23,634 bases of DNA from Kordiimonadaceae bacterium (GTDB taxonomy: Bacteria; Pseudomonadota; Alphaproteobacteria; Sphingomonadales; Kordiimonadaceae). The notes under the pieces are model-generated. The model was not told where the DNA came from, ran no database searches, and was given only the letters and a program-made list of their open reading frames with translations. Each line of letters begins with the position of its first letter. Within the stretch, counting starts at the first letter, position 1. The translations under genes and the position numbers were made by a program. The DNA lies in the NCBI GenBank assembly GCA_014238195.1, contig JABABO010000017.1:1-23634 (forward strand). Reading direction: 5' to 3'. Of the stretch, positions 7,242 through 15,171 are shown piece by piece.

Positions 7242-7304
7242 ATGGGGTTGATCAAATCTGGTGTATTTTATGCTTTTATGATATGGTCAATACATGACCT
7301 CTAG
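7242..7304 (+). CDS. possible 20-codon leader ORF before the SprA-type gene
   Basis: ATG at 7242 reads MGLIKSGVFYAFMIWSIHDL and stops at TAG 7302-7304. It is preceded by AAAGGGGAC with a 7-base spacer, one of the better ribosome-binding sites in the window. The ORF overlaps the start of the next gene (ATG 7294, other frame), which has no convincing ribosome-binding site of its own. This is what a translational-coupling leader would look like. No family is recognised, and chance cannot be ruled out for so short a frame. Confidence 0.35.
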   Translation: MGLIKSGVFYAFMIWSIHDL

Positions 7305-8043
7305 CAGCACTATACAGTCTTTACCAACGACTGCGGCCCCACCACCGCACCTTAAAGCACGCAGTCCTGACAATCAGGCTTCGGCACTAAAAAGGAACAC
7401 TTCACACACCCTTGATAAGGATGCTGTAATTCTTAGTTTAAGCACTGATGCGCGGTCTCAACTGGCAAAAGAATTGGTGAATAAATCCTCAAAAGCCCTC
7501 GCTGAGCCACCTACTCAAGATACTCTGGAACAAGATACTCTAGGGCAAAGTGCCCCGAGCCTTAGCCCAGAAGAAAGGGCGGTCATAGCACGTTTAAAAG
7601 CCCGCGACCGTGAAGTCAGAAACCACGAACAAGCGCACGCTATGGCAGGTGCTGGATATACAAGCGCACCCCAGTATGAGTTTGTGACAGGCCCAGACGG
7701 GCGAAAATATGCTGTTGGTGGTCATGTTGACATTGATACAGCCCCAGTTGCCGGTAACCCACGTGCCACAATTGCCAAGCTAGAAATAGTTCGGGCCGCA
7801 GCCCTTGCCCCTGCAAATCCATCTGGTCCTGACCGCGGCGTAGCCGCTAGCGCTGAACGCGCTGTATTGAAGGCAGAAAGCCAATTAAAAGAAATTGAAA
7901 ATATAGAAGCATCAGAAAAATCAGATCAAGCTTATATCACAGATAACCGCAATAAATTTCAAAACCCATCAGCGAATACGTATTTTACGCGGCACGAAAG
8001 ACCGCAGCAATCGCAGGCGGTATTCCTAGATTTAAGCGTCTAA
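7294..8043 (+). CDS. SprA-related putative metalloprotease
   Basis: A 249-residue protein of the SprA-related putative metalloprotease family. The zinc-site motif HEQAH lies at residues 111-115 inside REVRNHEQAHAMAGAGYTSAPQYEF, followed by the family's GPDGRKYAVGGHVDIDTAPVAGNP and LAPANPSGPDRGVAA blocks. An N-terminal region of about 90 residues is low-complexity and polar, with a short repeat (QDTLEQDTLGQ). There is no signal peptide. Family members have the HExxH catalytic signature, but their substrates are largely unknown. The ATG at 7294 has no clear ribosome-binding site and may depend on the overlapping leader ORF. The stop codon overlaps the convergent pyrD stop by 4 bases. Confidence 0.85.
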   Translation: MTSSSTIQSLPTTAAPPPHLKARSPDNQASALKRNTSHTLDKDAVILSLSTDARSQLAKELVNKSSKALAEPPTQDTLEQDTLGQSAPSLSPEERAVIARLKARDREVRNHEQAHAMAGAGYTSAPQYEFVTGPDGRKYAVGGHVDIDTAPVAGNPRATIAKLEIVRAAALAPANPSGPDRGVAASAERAVLKAESQLKEIENIEASEKSDQAYITDNRNKFQNPSANTYFTRHERPQQSQAVFLDLSV

Positions 8044-9110
8044 GATACATGATCAGCGCCTACAGCGTCTTTAATATTTTCAAACCCATCATTTTCTAAC
8101 AAATTAGATAGGTCTTTTTTAATGTCATCAACTAAGCCAGTGCCCGAATATATCAAACTACTATAGAGCTGAACAAGGCTAGCACCTGCACGGATTTTGG
8201 CATAAGCATCGGCCCCAGATGCCACACCGCCAACACCAATTAACGGGACCTGACCTTGTGTTGCTTGATAGACCCGCGACAGTGTGTCAGTTGAAAGCTT
8301 CATCAAAGGGGCGCCAGACAGGCCCCCCATTTGTGATTTATGGGGGCTTGATAAATGGTCAGGGCGGGTAATTGTTGTGTTGCTAATAATCAATCCATCA
8401 AGACCACTTTGCAGGGTAACATCCGCAATATCAGAAATATCATCGCCAGTAATATCTGGGGCAATTTTCACTAAAATTGGCACATAATCTAAACCCGCAT
8501 CGATTTTATTCTGACGCACTTCAAGCACGCGGGTAACTAGGTCAAGCAAAGCGTCTTTTGATTGCAAGGCCCGCAATCCTGGTGTGTTAGGGCTGGAAAT
8601 ATTCACTGTGAAATAAGCAGCTAGGCCGTATAGGGCCGCTACCCCCGTGACATAATCGGCGGTACGGTCAGGGGCATCTTTGTTGGCCCCAACATTTGCC
8701 CCAACTATGCCCTTACGTTGACGGCGGACTTTTAGCTTGCGCTTAAAATAGTCTAAACCTTTGTTGTTAAACCCAAGGCGATTAATGACAGCACGGTCTT
8801 CACTAAGGCGAAAAATACGAGGTTTATCATTCCCAGCCTGTGGTTTTGGTGTCACTGTGCCTGCCTCAACAAATCCAAATCCTTGCCCCAGCACCGCGTC
8901 ACAGACCTCGGCGTTTTTATCAAATCCAGCGGCCAGGCCAATGGGATTAGAAAAGGCAATACCAAACACGTCTAGGGCAAGACGCGGGTCTTTATCACAG
9001 CAGGCTTTGGGGGCCAGTCCTGTACGTAGTAAATCAATGGTGACAGCGTGTGCCCGCTCTGGGTCCAACATATGCAACATACGGGTAGCCATAGCCATGA
9101 GTGAGCGCAT
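8040..9110 (-). CDS. pyrD: dihydroorotate dehydrogenase (quinone), class 2
   Basis: A complete 356-residue FMN enzyme of pyrimidine biosynthesis, oxidising dihydroorotate to orotate and passing electrons to membrane quinones. The N-terminal amphipathic extension (residues 1-35) that docks class 2 enzymes on the inner membrane is present. Family motifs are NPIGLAAGFDKNAEV, GFVEAGTVTPKPQ, RLGFNNKG, VNISSPNTPGLR carrying the catalytic-base serine (Ser172/173), LVKIAPD, ISNTT and GVGGVASGADAYAKIRAGASLVQLYS. The start ATG is preceded only by a weak GGA at 6 bases. Length agrees with the E. coli enzyme (336) plus a slightly longer C-terminus. A small secreted-protein gene lies upstream on the same strand with a 93-base gap. 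Confidence 0.96.
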   Translation of the reverse strand: MRSLMAMATRMLHMLDPERAHAVTIDLLRTGLAPKACCDKDPRLALDVFGIAFSNPIGLAAGFDKNAEVCDAVLGQGFGFVEAGTVTPKPQAGNDKPRIFRLSEDRAVINRLGFNNKGLDYFKRKLKVRRQRKGIVGANVGANKDAPDRTADYVTGVAALYGLAAYFTVNISSPNTPGLRALQSKDALLDLVTRVLEVRQNKIDAGLDYVPILVKIAPDITGDDISDIADVTLQSGLDGLIISNTTITRPDHLSSPHKSQMGGLSGAPLMKLSTDTLSRVYQATQGQVPLIGVGGVASGADAYAKIRAGASLVQLYSSLIYSGTGLVDDIKKDLSNLLENDGFENIKDAVGADHVS

Positions 9111-9203
9111 AAAAAATCCATATTTTTAGAAGTGTTTACAATATTTATCTGCATAGTCTTTGACAGACACACATGCAAGGAAAAGCAGGAGACGAGCGGC
9201 TTG

Positions 9204-9563
9204 TTAAGGTGATTTATGCAAGCGCCCTATGGTGCAGGGTACACCGCCGCGGTGCACAATATTCACGGGACCACCTTTGGGATGGTTTACACAAAGCTGC
9301 CCATTAATTGGAATAAAGCTGAAATAGCCATGATGCTTTAGGGCCGTGCATTCATGCTTTAAGGTCAGGATAATGTCGTCATCACCCCCCGTCAGGATAA
9401 CGATACGATCAGATAAAATGGTATAGTGCTCTGCGGTTTTTGATGGCACACACAATATTGGTATCTCATCAGCGTTCAGGACTGTACCAATTATCAGATA
9501 GGCCCCTAATGATAAGGGCCGTAGCCAAAAAACCAAGGCACTTATAAGAAAGTGTTTTTTCAT
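9204..9563 (-). CDS. small secreted hypothetical protein
   Basis: A 119-residue protein read from the ATG at 9563. It begins MKKHFLISALVFWLRPLSLG, a plausible Sec signal peptide or membrane anchor. The mature part contains four cysteines (in ILCVPS, KHECTAL, NGQLCVN and VPCTIG) and runs as IPILCVPSKTAEHYTILSDRIVILTGG. The layout loosely resembles the DUF6491-type small periplasmic proteins of Alphaproteobacteria, but I am not certain. The frame is open further upstream to 9839, but that part crosses the start of the divergent DUF2333 gene and carries no signal peptide, so it is not used. No good ribosome-binding site is visible before 9563. Confidence 0.5.
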   Translation of the reverse strand: MKKHFLISALVFWLRPLSLGAYLIIGTVLNADEIPILCVPSKTAEHYTILSDRIVILTGGDDDIILTLKHECTALKHHGYFSFIPINGQLCVNHPKGGPVNIVHRGGVPCTIGRLHKSP

Positions 9564-9717
9564 ACAAGACAGTCTAAAGGATGGAATATGAATAGAAGAT
9601 GAAGCGGCAAAGCTAATCTGTCCCTTGATTTTATGCTGGCGGATACCAACATTATAGCTCATAAAGCCCATAGAACATAGACGCCTTTGTGCATCTAATT
9701 CATTTAGGAGGAACTCA

Positions 9718-10740
9718 GTGCTAAAAGAAATCTGGTTATGGTTTAAGGAAAAACTAGGGGCTCTTTTAGCAGCAATCTGGCAAAAATTTATACGTGGATG
9801 GGCCATACTTATCGACCGCGCTGCACTTGTATCAACCAAAACATGGGCGATGCTTGCGCTCAGCGTTCCTGTTGTTTTTGCCGTTTATATTCTGATTGGT
9901 ATGGCTGTGGTTAATCGTATTGATGATCATTTGAACCCCTCGGTCAGCCCCCCTGCAGGTGGGTCTTATACAGTTTCAATGGTCTCTTATTTAACAGGCC
10001 GCGAGGTAAACACCAACGGCTGGACCCCAAACGACCCAGTTTTTAAACCAGGCTGGTGGCTTGATAACACCCCCAATTTTCAGCGCGGTATCATTGGGGC
10101 TTTGTCGCGTTTTTCTTTTGAACTACGCGACCAATTAGGCCGCACCCGTGGCTCTAGCGCCCAAGATAGTGACCTGGAAGCAGCAGCTGGTAATTTATCT
10201 ATTGACCCCAATCGCTGGGTGCTTGATTTTTCAACCAGCTTTTTACCCATCACCCCCAGTGACACCTATTACCGTGAAGCGGTTAATCAGCTAGCCGCCT
10301 ATAATGCACGCCTGGCAAGCGGGGAGGCCGTGTTTGAACGCAGATCAGATAACCTGCTGGCAACATTAGACCGTATTGCGCTTGATCTTGGGGCTTCATC
10401 GGCGGCGTTAGAAGGTTATATTTCCGAGCATTCTGGTGGTTTCTTGCCTGACGGTGGTGCGGATGATTTATTTTATCAAGTGAAAGGCCAAGTTTATGCC
10501 TACACGTTATTGCTGGATGCCTTGAAGCTGGACTTTAGTGATCTGATTACTGGACGAGATATCGGCAATATTTATGAGGAGCTACAGCAATCAATGGCGG
10601 CGGCGGCGGCTTTAGACCCTTGGGTGGTTGCTAATGGTGCAACAGACGGGCTGCTGGTTAATCACTTATCGATGCAAGGGTTTTATCTGCTGCGTGCCCG
10701 CACACAAATGCGCGAAATAACCAATATCCTTCTTAAGTAA
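9718..10740 (+). CDS. DUF2333 family membrane protein
   Basis: A 340-residue protein with a basic, aromatic N-terminus (KEIWLWFKEKLGALLAAIWQ) and one transmembrane helix (about residues 43-65, MLALSVPVVFAVYILIGMAV). A large soluble domain follows, likely periplasmic. Blocks such as GGSYTVSMVSYLTGREVNTNGWTPNDP, FKPGWWLDNTPNFQRGI and DTYYREAVNQLAAYNARLASGEAVFERR are those I associate with the DUF2333 family. Its function is not known. The start is GTG at 9718 with an excellent GGAGG six bases upstream; ATG alternatives are absent. A universal stress protein gene follows after 72 bases on the same strand. Confidence 0.8.
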   Translation: MLKEIWLWFKEKLGALLAAIWQKFIRGWAILIDRAALVSTKTWAMLALSVPVVFAVYILIGMAVVNRIDDHLNPSVSPPAGGSYTVSMVSYLTGREVNTNGWTPNDPVFKPGWWLDNTPNFQRGIIGALSRFSFELRDQLGRTRGSSAQDSDLEAAAGNLSIDPNRWVLDFSTSFLPITPSDTYYREAVNQLAAYNARLASGEAVFERRSDNLLATLDRIALDLGASSAALEGYISEHSGGFLPDGGADDLFYQVKGQVYAYTLLLDALKLDFSDLITGRDIGNIYEELQQSMAAAAALDPWVVANGATDGLLVNHLSMQGFYLLRARTQMREITNILLK

Positions 10741-10812
10741 ATGACAAATTAGCCTTGCATCCGAGGGGCAGCACTGTCAATCTGTCAGAATTATAAATAG
10801 GGGTTGACGCTC

Positions 10813-11328
10813 ATGTCGGAAGAAACAAAAAATAAGGTTCATTCACCGCTACGCCCGATTGCGAAACGATTTCGCAAGTTATTGGTTGTTGTTGATGATT
10901 CACCCGAATCGAAAGTAGCGATTCGCTTCGCGTCGGCCCGCGCAGCTCATATCACGGGCGGTGGATTAATATTATTTCATTGTATTCGCCCAAGTGAATT
11001 TCAGCATTGGGTTGCTGTGGCTGACCGGATGCGTGAAGAAGCCTACGAAGAAGCTCAATTAATGATGGACCAGATTGCCGATGATATTAGCGATTACTGT
11101 GGTGTAACCCCAGAAATGGTGATTACAGAAGGCGAGCCCAGCGACGAACTGGTGAATTTTATCAAGCAGCGCAATAATTTGTTTGGCTTATTTTTGGGAA
11201 CAGATGTTGAAGGTGGGCCAGGGCCATTGATTGATTATTTTACCCATCAGACTTTAACAGACCTGCCGTGTCCTGTGATGCTCATTCCTGGTTCCATGAC
11301 GTTTGAACAGATTGATGCCATGGCTTAA
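10813..11328 (+). CDS. universal stress protein (UspA family)
   Basis: A 171-residue single-domain Usp. It has the typical first strand and turn KLLVVVDDSPESKVAIRFASARAAHITGGGLILFHCI, then a helical segment, and ends with GLFLGTDVEGGPGPLIDYFTHQTLTDLPCPVMLIPG. The usual ATP-binding signature GxxGx9G(S/T) is not preserved in canonical form, so nucleotide binding is doubtful. The ATG at 10813 is chosen over an in-frame TTG at 10804 because AGGGG lies 9 bases before the ATG but directly abuts the TTG. The last base of its TAA stop is the first base of the inverted-repeat element at 11328-11588. Confidence 0.88.
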   Translation: MSEETKNKVHSPLRPIAKRFRKLLVVVDDSPESKVAIRFASARAAHITGGGLILFHCIRPSEFQHWVAVADRMREEAYEEAQLMMDQIADDISDYCGVTPEMVITEGEPSDELVNFIKQRNNLFGLFLGTDVEGGPGPLIDYFTHQTLTDLPCPVMLIPGSMTFEQIDAMA

Positions 11329-11588
11329 GCCTTTCTTTATTGAAATGAACCATCTGACGGCACCGTAATGCCTCACTGAACAGGAGTGAAATGTGCATAA
11401 GTGTGGTGTACTTTCAATATTTCACGACACCTTCAGTGGGTCATTACGGTGCCGCAGTTTCTGTAGCTTTTCTGCTTTGGCTAACTGTGTCGCGAAGGAT
11501 TTGTGATAAAGGTATCACTACATCCCTCACTCCTTGTTATCCTGTGCAGGAAAGTTATCAGATTGATTCATTTCAATAAAGAAAGGCT
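11328..11588. repeat. structured intergenic element bounded by 22-bp perfect inverted repeats
   Basis: The outer arms 11328-11349 and 11567-11588 are perfect inverted repeats of 22 bases (left arm begins AGCCTTTCTTTATTG). After a 2/3-base bulge they extend by ATCTGA (11352-11357) and TCAGAT (11558-11563). Inside lie a second inverted repeat of 22 bases with two mismatches (11359-11380 with 11432-11453, GGCACCGTAATG / CATTACGGTGCC), a hairpin GGAT-tt-GTGATA/TATCAC-tac-ATCC (11497-11525) and a small hairpin TCCTG-tg-CAGGA (11540-11551). The element fills the whole gap between the universal stress protein stop and the SDR stop. It could be a MITE, a structured RNA or an elaborate bidirectional terminator. 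Confidence 0.85.
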
Positions 11589-12503
11589 CTAGCCTTCGCT
11601 TAGCAATATTTCGTCTAAAGCAATTTTAAAATCAGGATACGCAGGCTGCCAGCCCAGTATCGTCTTGGCTTTATCGCAATTGATTCGTTTGTGTTCTTTA
11701 TAAAAACTGCGGGCCATATCACTGATACTTGCATCATTAATATCAATAGGGGTTGGTGGCTTAATCCCTAATATTTTTGCGGCATAATGGATGACGTCCT
11801 GCGGCGGGCAAGGATGGTCGTCTGCTAAGTTAAACGCCCCATTTTTTGGTTGCTGTTTTGCTGCTAGATAAATCGCTTGGACAATATCATCCACGTGGAT
11901 ACGGCTAAAGACTTGCTCAGGTTTGGTGTGTTCAGTGCTGCGATCTGTATTATTTTTGATAATTCGGGCTTTACCCGTTTTTAAGCTGGTGATGGCATTG
12001 CGGTTTGGTCCGTAAATGCCCGCAAGACGGAACGTATGAAAGACGGGTATGTGTGATATATTTTCGCAGATATTTTGCCATTGTTTTTCCGCTTTAACAC
12101 GCCGTATGCCGCGCGGTAAGCTGGGCTGTAAGCGGCTTTCTTCGGTGACCCAAGACCCACCATGATCGCCGTAAACATTTGTGCTGGACATATAACCAAC
12201 CCATTGAAGCTTAGGCAAAGCCATAATAGCATTTTGATAGTGGTTTAAAACGGCATCAAAACTAGGGTTATTTTCCTGCGGATTTGGGGCTATGGACGAT
12301 AAAATATGTGTTGTATCACCAGCAAGCGTATCTGCTTGGCCAAAGGGTATAGGTGTAATACCACATGCTTTTAAGTAATCTGATTTTTCCTGGCCGCGCG
12401 CTGTTGCTGTTACCGTCCAGTCTTGTGCTAAAACATGCTTGGCAAATGCCAAAGCTGTATATCCTGGGCCAAAAATCATTAAATGTGGCTTTTTTTGTGT
12501 CAT
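11589..12503 (-). CDS. NAD(P)-dependent SDR epimerase/dehydratase family protein (YeeZ-like)
   Basis: A protein of about 304 residues of the extended SDR superfamily. The nucleotide-binding glycine motif is MIFGPGYTALAFAKH. It also has HILSSIAPNPQ and a catalytic-region motif YMSSTNVYGDHGGSWVTEESRLQPSLPRGIRRVKAEKQW. The usual YxxxK is replaced by RxxKAE-type sequence in this subgroup, as in YeeZ-like proteins. FRLAGIYGP, RIHVDDIVQAIYLA and FNLADD follow. The substrate is unknown. The GTG at 12533 would add ten residues; the ATG at 12503 is preferred because the Rossmann strand begins soon after it, although neither start has a good ribosome-binding site. The gene converges on the structured element and diverges from the TPR gene. 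Confidence 0.82.
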   Translation of the reverse strand: MTQKKPHLMIFGPGYTALAFAKHVLAQDWTVTATARGQEKSDYLKACGITPIPFGQADTLAGDTTHILSSIAPNPQENNPSFDAVLNHYQNAIMALPKLQWVGYMSSTNVYGDHGGSWVTEESRLQPSLPRGIRRVKAEKQWQNICENISHIPVFHTFRLAGIYGPNRNAITSLKTGKARIIKNNTDRSTEHTKPEQVFSRIHVDDIVQAIYLAAKQQPKNGAFNLADDHPCPPQDVIHYAAKILGIKPPTPIDINDASISDMARSFYKEHKRINCDKAKTILGWQPAYPDFKIALDEILLSEG

Positions 12504-12576
12504 TACTATCAACTGCCTTGAAATTGCCTTCACTGAGCAGCACAGTAAGCAGCATGAAACATGATATCCATATAAA

Positions 12577-12582
12577 TATAAT
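12577..12582 (+). promoter_or_regulatory. possible -10 box of the TPR gene
   Basis: A perfect TATAAT lies 10 bases before the preferred ATG at 12593. No convincing -35 hexamer is seen 17 bases upstream. If used, the transcript would be almost leaderless. Confidence 0.25.
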
Positions 12583-12592
12583 GTCTGCTCGT

Positions 12593-13411
12593 ATGAAATT
12601 CCTTCTTGTAGTCATTGGACTATTTTCGCTGATCACCAATCAAAGCTTAGTCACAGGCGGTTTCGCTGAAAACAATGCCCGCGCTGAAGATCACTATAAT
12701 TCATGTATGGCGCTTGCAGAAATAAATCCTGACAAAGGCATTAATATGGCGCTTGCGTGGTTATCTGATGGCGGCGGGGTCCCTGCACGTCACTGCGAAG
12801 CGACAGGCTTGTTTTATATAGGGGAATATAACGAGGCCGCCGCACGTTTTGAAAAATTGGCGGACGATATGCGTCGTGGCCGTGATATGCCAATCGATGG
12901 GGATAAACGTGTTGTGGCAAAAGCGCCTTTGCTGGCTGATATATATCATCAAGCCGCTAGCGCTTGGATACTGGGCGGGGAGGTCGTGCGCGCCGAAACA
13001 GCCATTGATACAGCCTTATCGCTGGCAGTCTCAGGGGGTTACTTATACCAACAATATCAAGTGACTAGGGCGCAAATTGCGGGCGCAGATAGTGATTTCT
13101 CACTCGCCTATGATGACTTGCATGCGGTTTTAAAATCCGATCCTGGACGCCGTGATATTTTATTGTTTCTAGCCTCAGCAGCACGGAATTTAAATAAATT
13201 GGAAGAAGCAGACACGCATTTAGCACGGTATCTGGAAACAGCGCCGTATGATGCCGCCGCTTATTTAGAACTGGGTAATTTGCGGGATCAGCAGGGTGAC
13301 AAAGTAGCAGCCAACAAAGCTTGGTTACGAGTATTGAGACTTGAAAAATCAGGCCCTAATCATCGTGCAGCCACCCATAACATCGAACGCGCTGTTGCGG
13401 GAGATTATTAA
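12593..13411 (+). CDS. secreted TPR-repeat protein
   Basis: A 272-residue protein starting MKFLLVVIGLFSLITNQSLV, a clear Sec signal peptide. A helical repeat protein follows with TPR-like units (ALFYIGEYNEAAARFEKLADD-like, DIYHQAASAWILGGEVVRAETAIDTAL, YDDLHAVLKSDPGRRDILLFLASAARNLNKLEEADTHLARYLE, AYLELGNLRDQQGDKVAANKAWLRVL). It probably acts as a periplasmic protein-interaction scaffold; no specific partner is indicated. In-frame ATGs at 12554 and 12581 would add 13 or 4 residues. A good TATAAT sits at 12577-12582, overlapping the 12581 ATG, which favours the 12593 start if that box is a promoter. The stop overlaps the convergent MurF-type gene by 4 bases. Confidence 0.78.
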   Translation: MKFLLVVIGLFSLITNQSLVTGGFAENNARAEDHYNSCMALAEINPDKGINMALAWLSDGGGVPARHCEATGLFYIGEYNEAAARFEKLADDMRRGRDMPIDGDKRVVAKAPLLADIYHQAASAWILGGEVVRAETAIDTALSLAVSGGYLYQQYQVTRAQIAGADSDFSLAYDDLHAVLKSDPGRRDILLFLASAARNLNKLEEADTHLARYLETAPYDAAAYLELGNLRDQQGDKVAANKAWLRVLRLEKSGPNHRAATHNIERAVAGDY

Positions 13412-15171
13412 AATCTAATCTTTGCTTCAAACAGATCAGGAAGATTATTTTCAAACAAGATCACATCTTGATTGGTGGCATTCTGGCGCGCCCAATTTTC
13501 AGCGCTTACTTGCGCGGCGAAATTCATTACAGACACTGACCCATCATTATTGTGATTGATGGCATCTGTGAAGGTTGGAATGCGGTCAGGCGACACCACC
13601 AAAATAATATCCGCATGTTTAACAGACATTGCCCCCAAGCGGGCGTGTTCACGGTCGTGTTTTTCACCAAGTTCAACCATGCCCGGCGTGATCAATATTC
13701 GTCGCCCCCCTGATTGCACCAGAACATCAAGACATTTTAAAGCGGCTTCAAAACCAACAGGATTGCTGTTGTAAGCGTCATTAATAATCACAGGTCCATT
13801 TGCTGGCTTGGTCACAGCCAGACGGTGCGGTATTTGGGCGACAGACCTAAGCGCCCCTTTAATCGCTGACCAAGGCATCCCAAGTGCCCGCGCACTTGCC
13901 GCCGCTAAGACAATATTACCCGCTTGATGATCACCGTAAAGCGGGGCTTGTAAGGTGATATTTTCATCCCCAGCTGAAATATGTATTGTCAGACCATCTT
14001 GTGTCATTTGATAATCACTGATCTGAATAGCTGCCATGTCATCAGGGCCATGACCAACCAACATATAATCACCAACAGTTTTTTGCATTCGATTTTGCAA
14101 CAGTTTGGGCTCAACCGCGTCTTTGTTTACCACAATAGTGCCACCAGAATTAAACACCGCTTCAGCGAGTTCAAACTTAGCCCGTGCAACATTTTCTAAT
14201 GACTTAAACCGTTCGAAATGCGCCGCACCAATCGCTGTTATCAAGCCTGTCACAGGTGGTGTTAGGGTGCATAACCGCGCGATAGAACCAATGCCATACG
14301 CACCCATTTCTACGATAAAATAGATATGGTTCGGTTTAAGCATTTCCCTGATCACACGGGTGATACCCATTTCAGTGTTAATGCTGCCAGGTGTTGCCAG
14401 CGTTGGCGCACTATATGATAAAATGTGTGACAAAATATGCTTAGTCGAGGTTTTGCCAAAACTGCCTGTAATGGCGATTACTTTGGGCTTTAAGGCGTTA
14501 AATTTTTCTTCCGCTTCACGGCGGTAGCCTAGTTTGATACGTTCCTCAATCGGGGCAAGCAAGATATTAGCTGCAATGATCAAATAAGGAACGGCTTGTA
14601 TTGCAAGGATCAGTAATACGGCGGCAAAAACCGCTTCCCAATTATAGCCACTTATTGATATGTCAAAAAAACTGGATGCTGAATCAGAAGCGATATCAAG
14701 GCGGTAGCTGCTTCCCTTTGGGGCCAAGGCCGTTATGATGCTGGCAAAGCCAAGTGCCGCAATAAAAAGGCCCATGTAAACAGCAAATATGCGTTTGACC
14801 CGCGCGGTCACGACAAGTGGTTTTTTGCTGTTACGTATCGTGCGGGACGATGTAAATATCCCGAAAATGAGCGCTAACAGTATAAGGGGTTGCAACAACA
14901 AAGATAAACCCGCAAGAGCATCCAAATGCCCTAGCGCCCCAATCAATATAGCAATCCCCAGCAAAAGTGTTGCTTTTTGATCATAGGCTTTATTATCAGC
15001 CAGCCACCTAACAAAACGTTGGTTATCATATTCTTCCTGTTGAAAGAACATCATGAAGGTTTTACCGCGGGCAACGCCAAACCACAGGACGAAAGCTATG
15101 CCGATGAAGAAAGCAACACCCCCAAAGGGTAAAATTTCAGATAGGTTATTGGCGCCAAAAAATTCAGTCAT
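13408..15171 (-). CDS. MurF-type Mur ligase with N-terminal membrane domain
   Basis: A protein of about 587 residues. Roughly the first 215 carry five hydrophobic helices (about 16-34, 70-86, 93-110, 130-150, 182-208), which normal MurF lacks. A full Mur ligase follows: P-loop AITGSFGKTSTK (about 236-246), the SINTEMGI segment, FIVEMGAYGIG, the carbamylated-lysine region ARAKFELAEA (Lys334), GDHQAGNIVLAAASARALG and the MurF-like INDAYNSNPVGFEAAL and TPGMVELGE. Such ligases join D-Ala-D-Ala, or another amino acid or dipeptide, to a carboxyl group using ATP. Here the reaction would occur at the inner membrane's cytoplasmic face. The ATG at 15171 has AAGGA 8 bases upstream and is preferred to a TTG at 15177. 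It overlaps the hydrolase gene by 8 bases. This is probably a paralogue and not the cell's essential murF, which normally sits in the dcw cluster. Confidence 0.88.
   Translation of the reverse strand: MTEFFGANNLSEILPFGGVAFFIGIAFVLWFGVARGKTFMMFFQQEEYDNQRFVRWLADNKAYDQKATLLLGIAILIGALGHLDALAGLSLLLQPLILLALIFGIFTSSRTIRNSKKPLVVTARVKRIFAVYMGLFIAALGFASIITALAPKGSSYRLDIASDSASSFFDISISGYNWEAVFAAVLLILAIQAVPYLIIAANILLAPIEERIKLGYRREAEEKFNALKPKVIAITGSFGKTSTKHILSHILSYSAPTLATPGSINTEMGITRVIREMLKPNHIYFIVEMGAYGIGSIARLCTLTPPVTGLITAIGAAHFERFKSLENVARAKFELAEAVFNSGGTIVVNKDAVEPKLLQNRMQKTVGDYMLVGHGPDDMAAIQISDYQMTQDGLTIHISAGDENITLQAPLYGDHQAGNIVLAAASARALGMPWSAIKGALRSVAQIPHRLAVTKPANGPVIINDAYNSNPVGFEAALKCLDVLVQSGGRRILITPGMVELGEKHDREHARLGAMSVKHADIILVVSPDRIPTFTDAINHNNDGSVSVMNFAAQVSAENWARQNATNQDVILFENNLPDLFEAKIRF

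Noticed and set aside
9564..9839. N-terminal extension of the small secreted protein to 9839
   Set aside because: It overlaps the start and first 40 codons of the DUF2333 gene, which has an excellent GGAGG site, and it would bury the signal peptide inside the protein.
11391..11579. 62-codon plus-strand ORF in the gap between the universal stress protein and the SDR gene
   Set aside because: It lies wholly within the nested inverted-repeat element, has no recognisable motif, and its reading frame crosses the hairpins. It is most likely fortuitous, though a remnant coding function of a mobile element is not excluded.
13402..13421. AGATTA/TAATCT hairpin at the TPR and MurF-type gene junction as a terminator
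   Set aside because: The stem is only 6 AT-rich pairs with an 8-base loop and lies inside coding sequence of the overlapping ends; the support is too weak.
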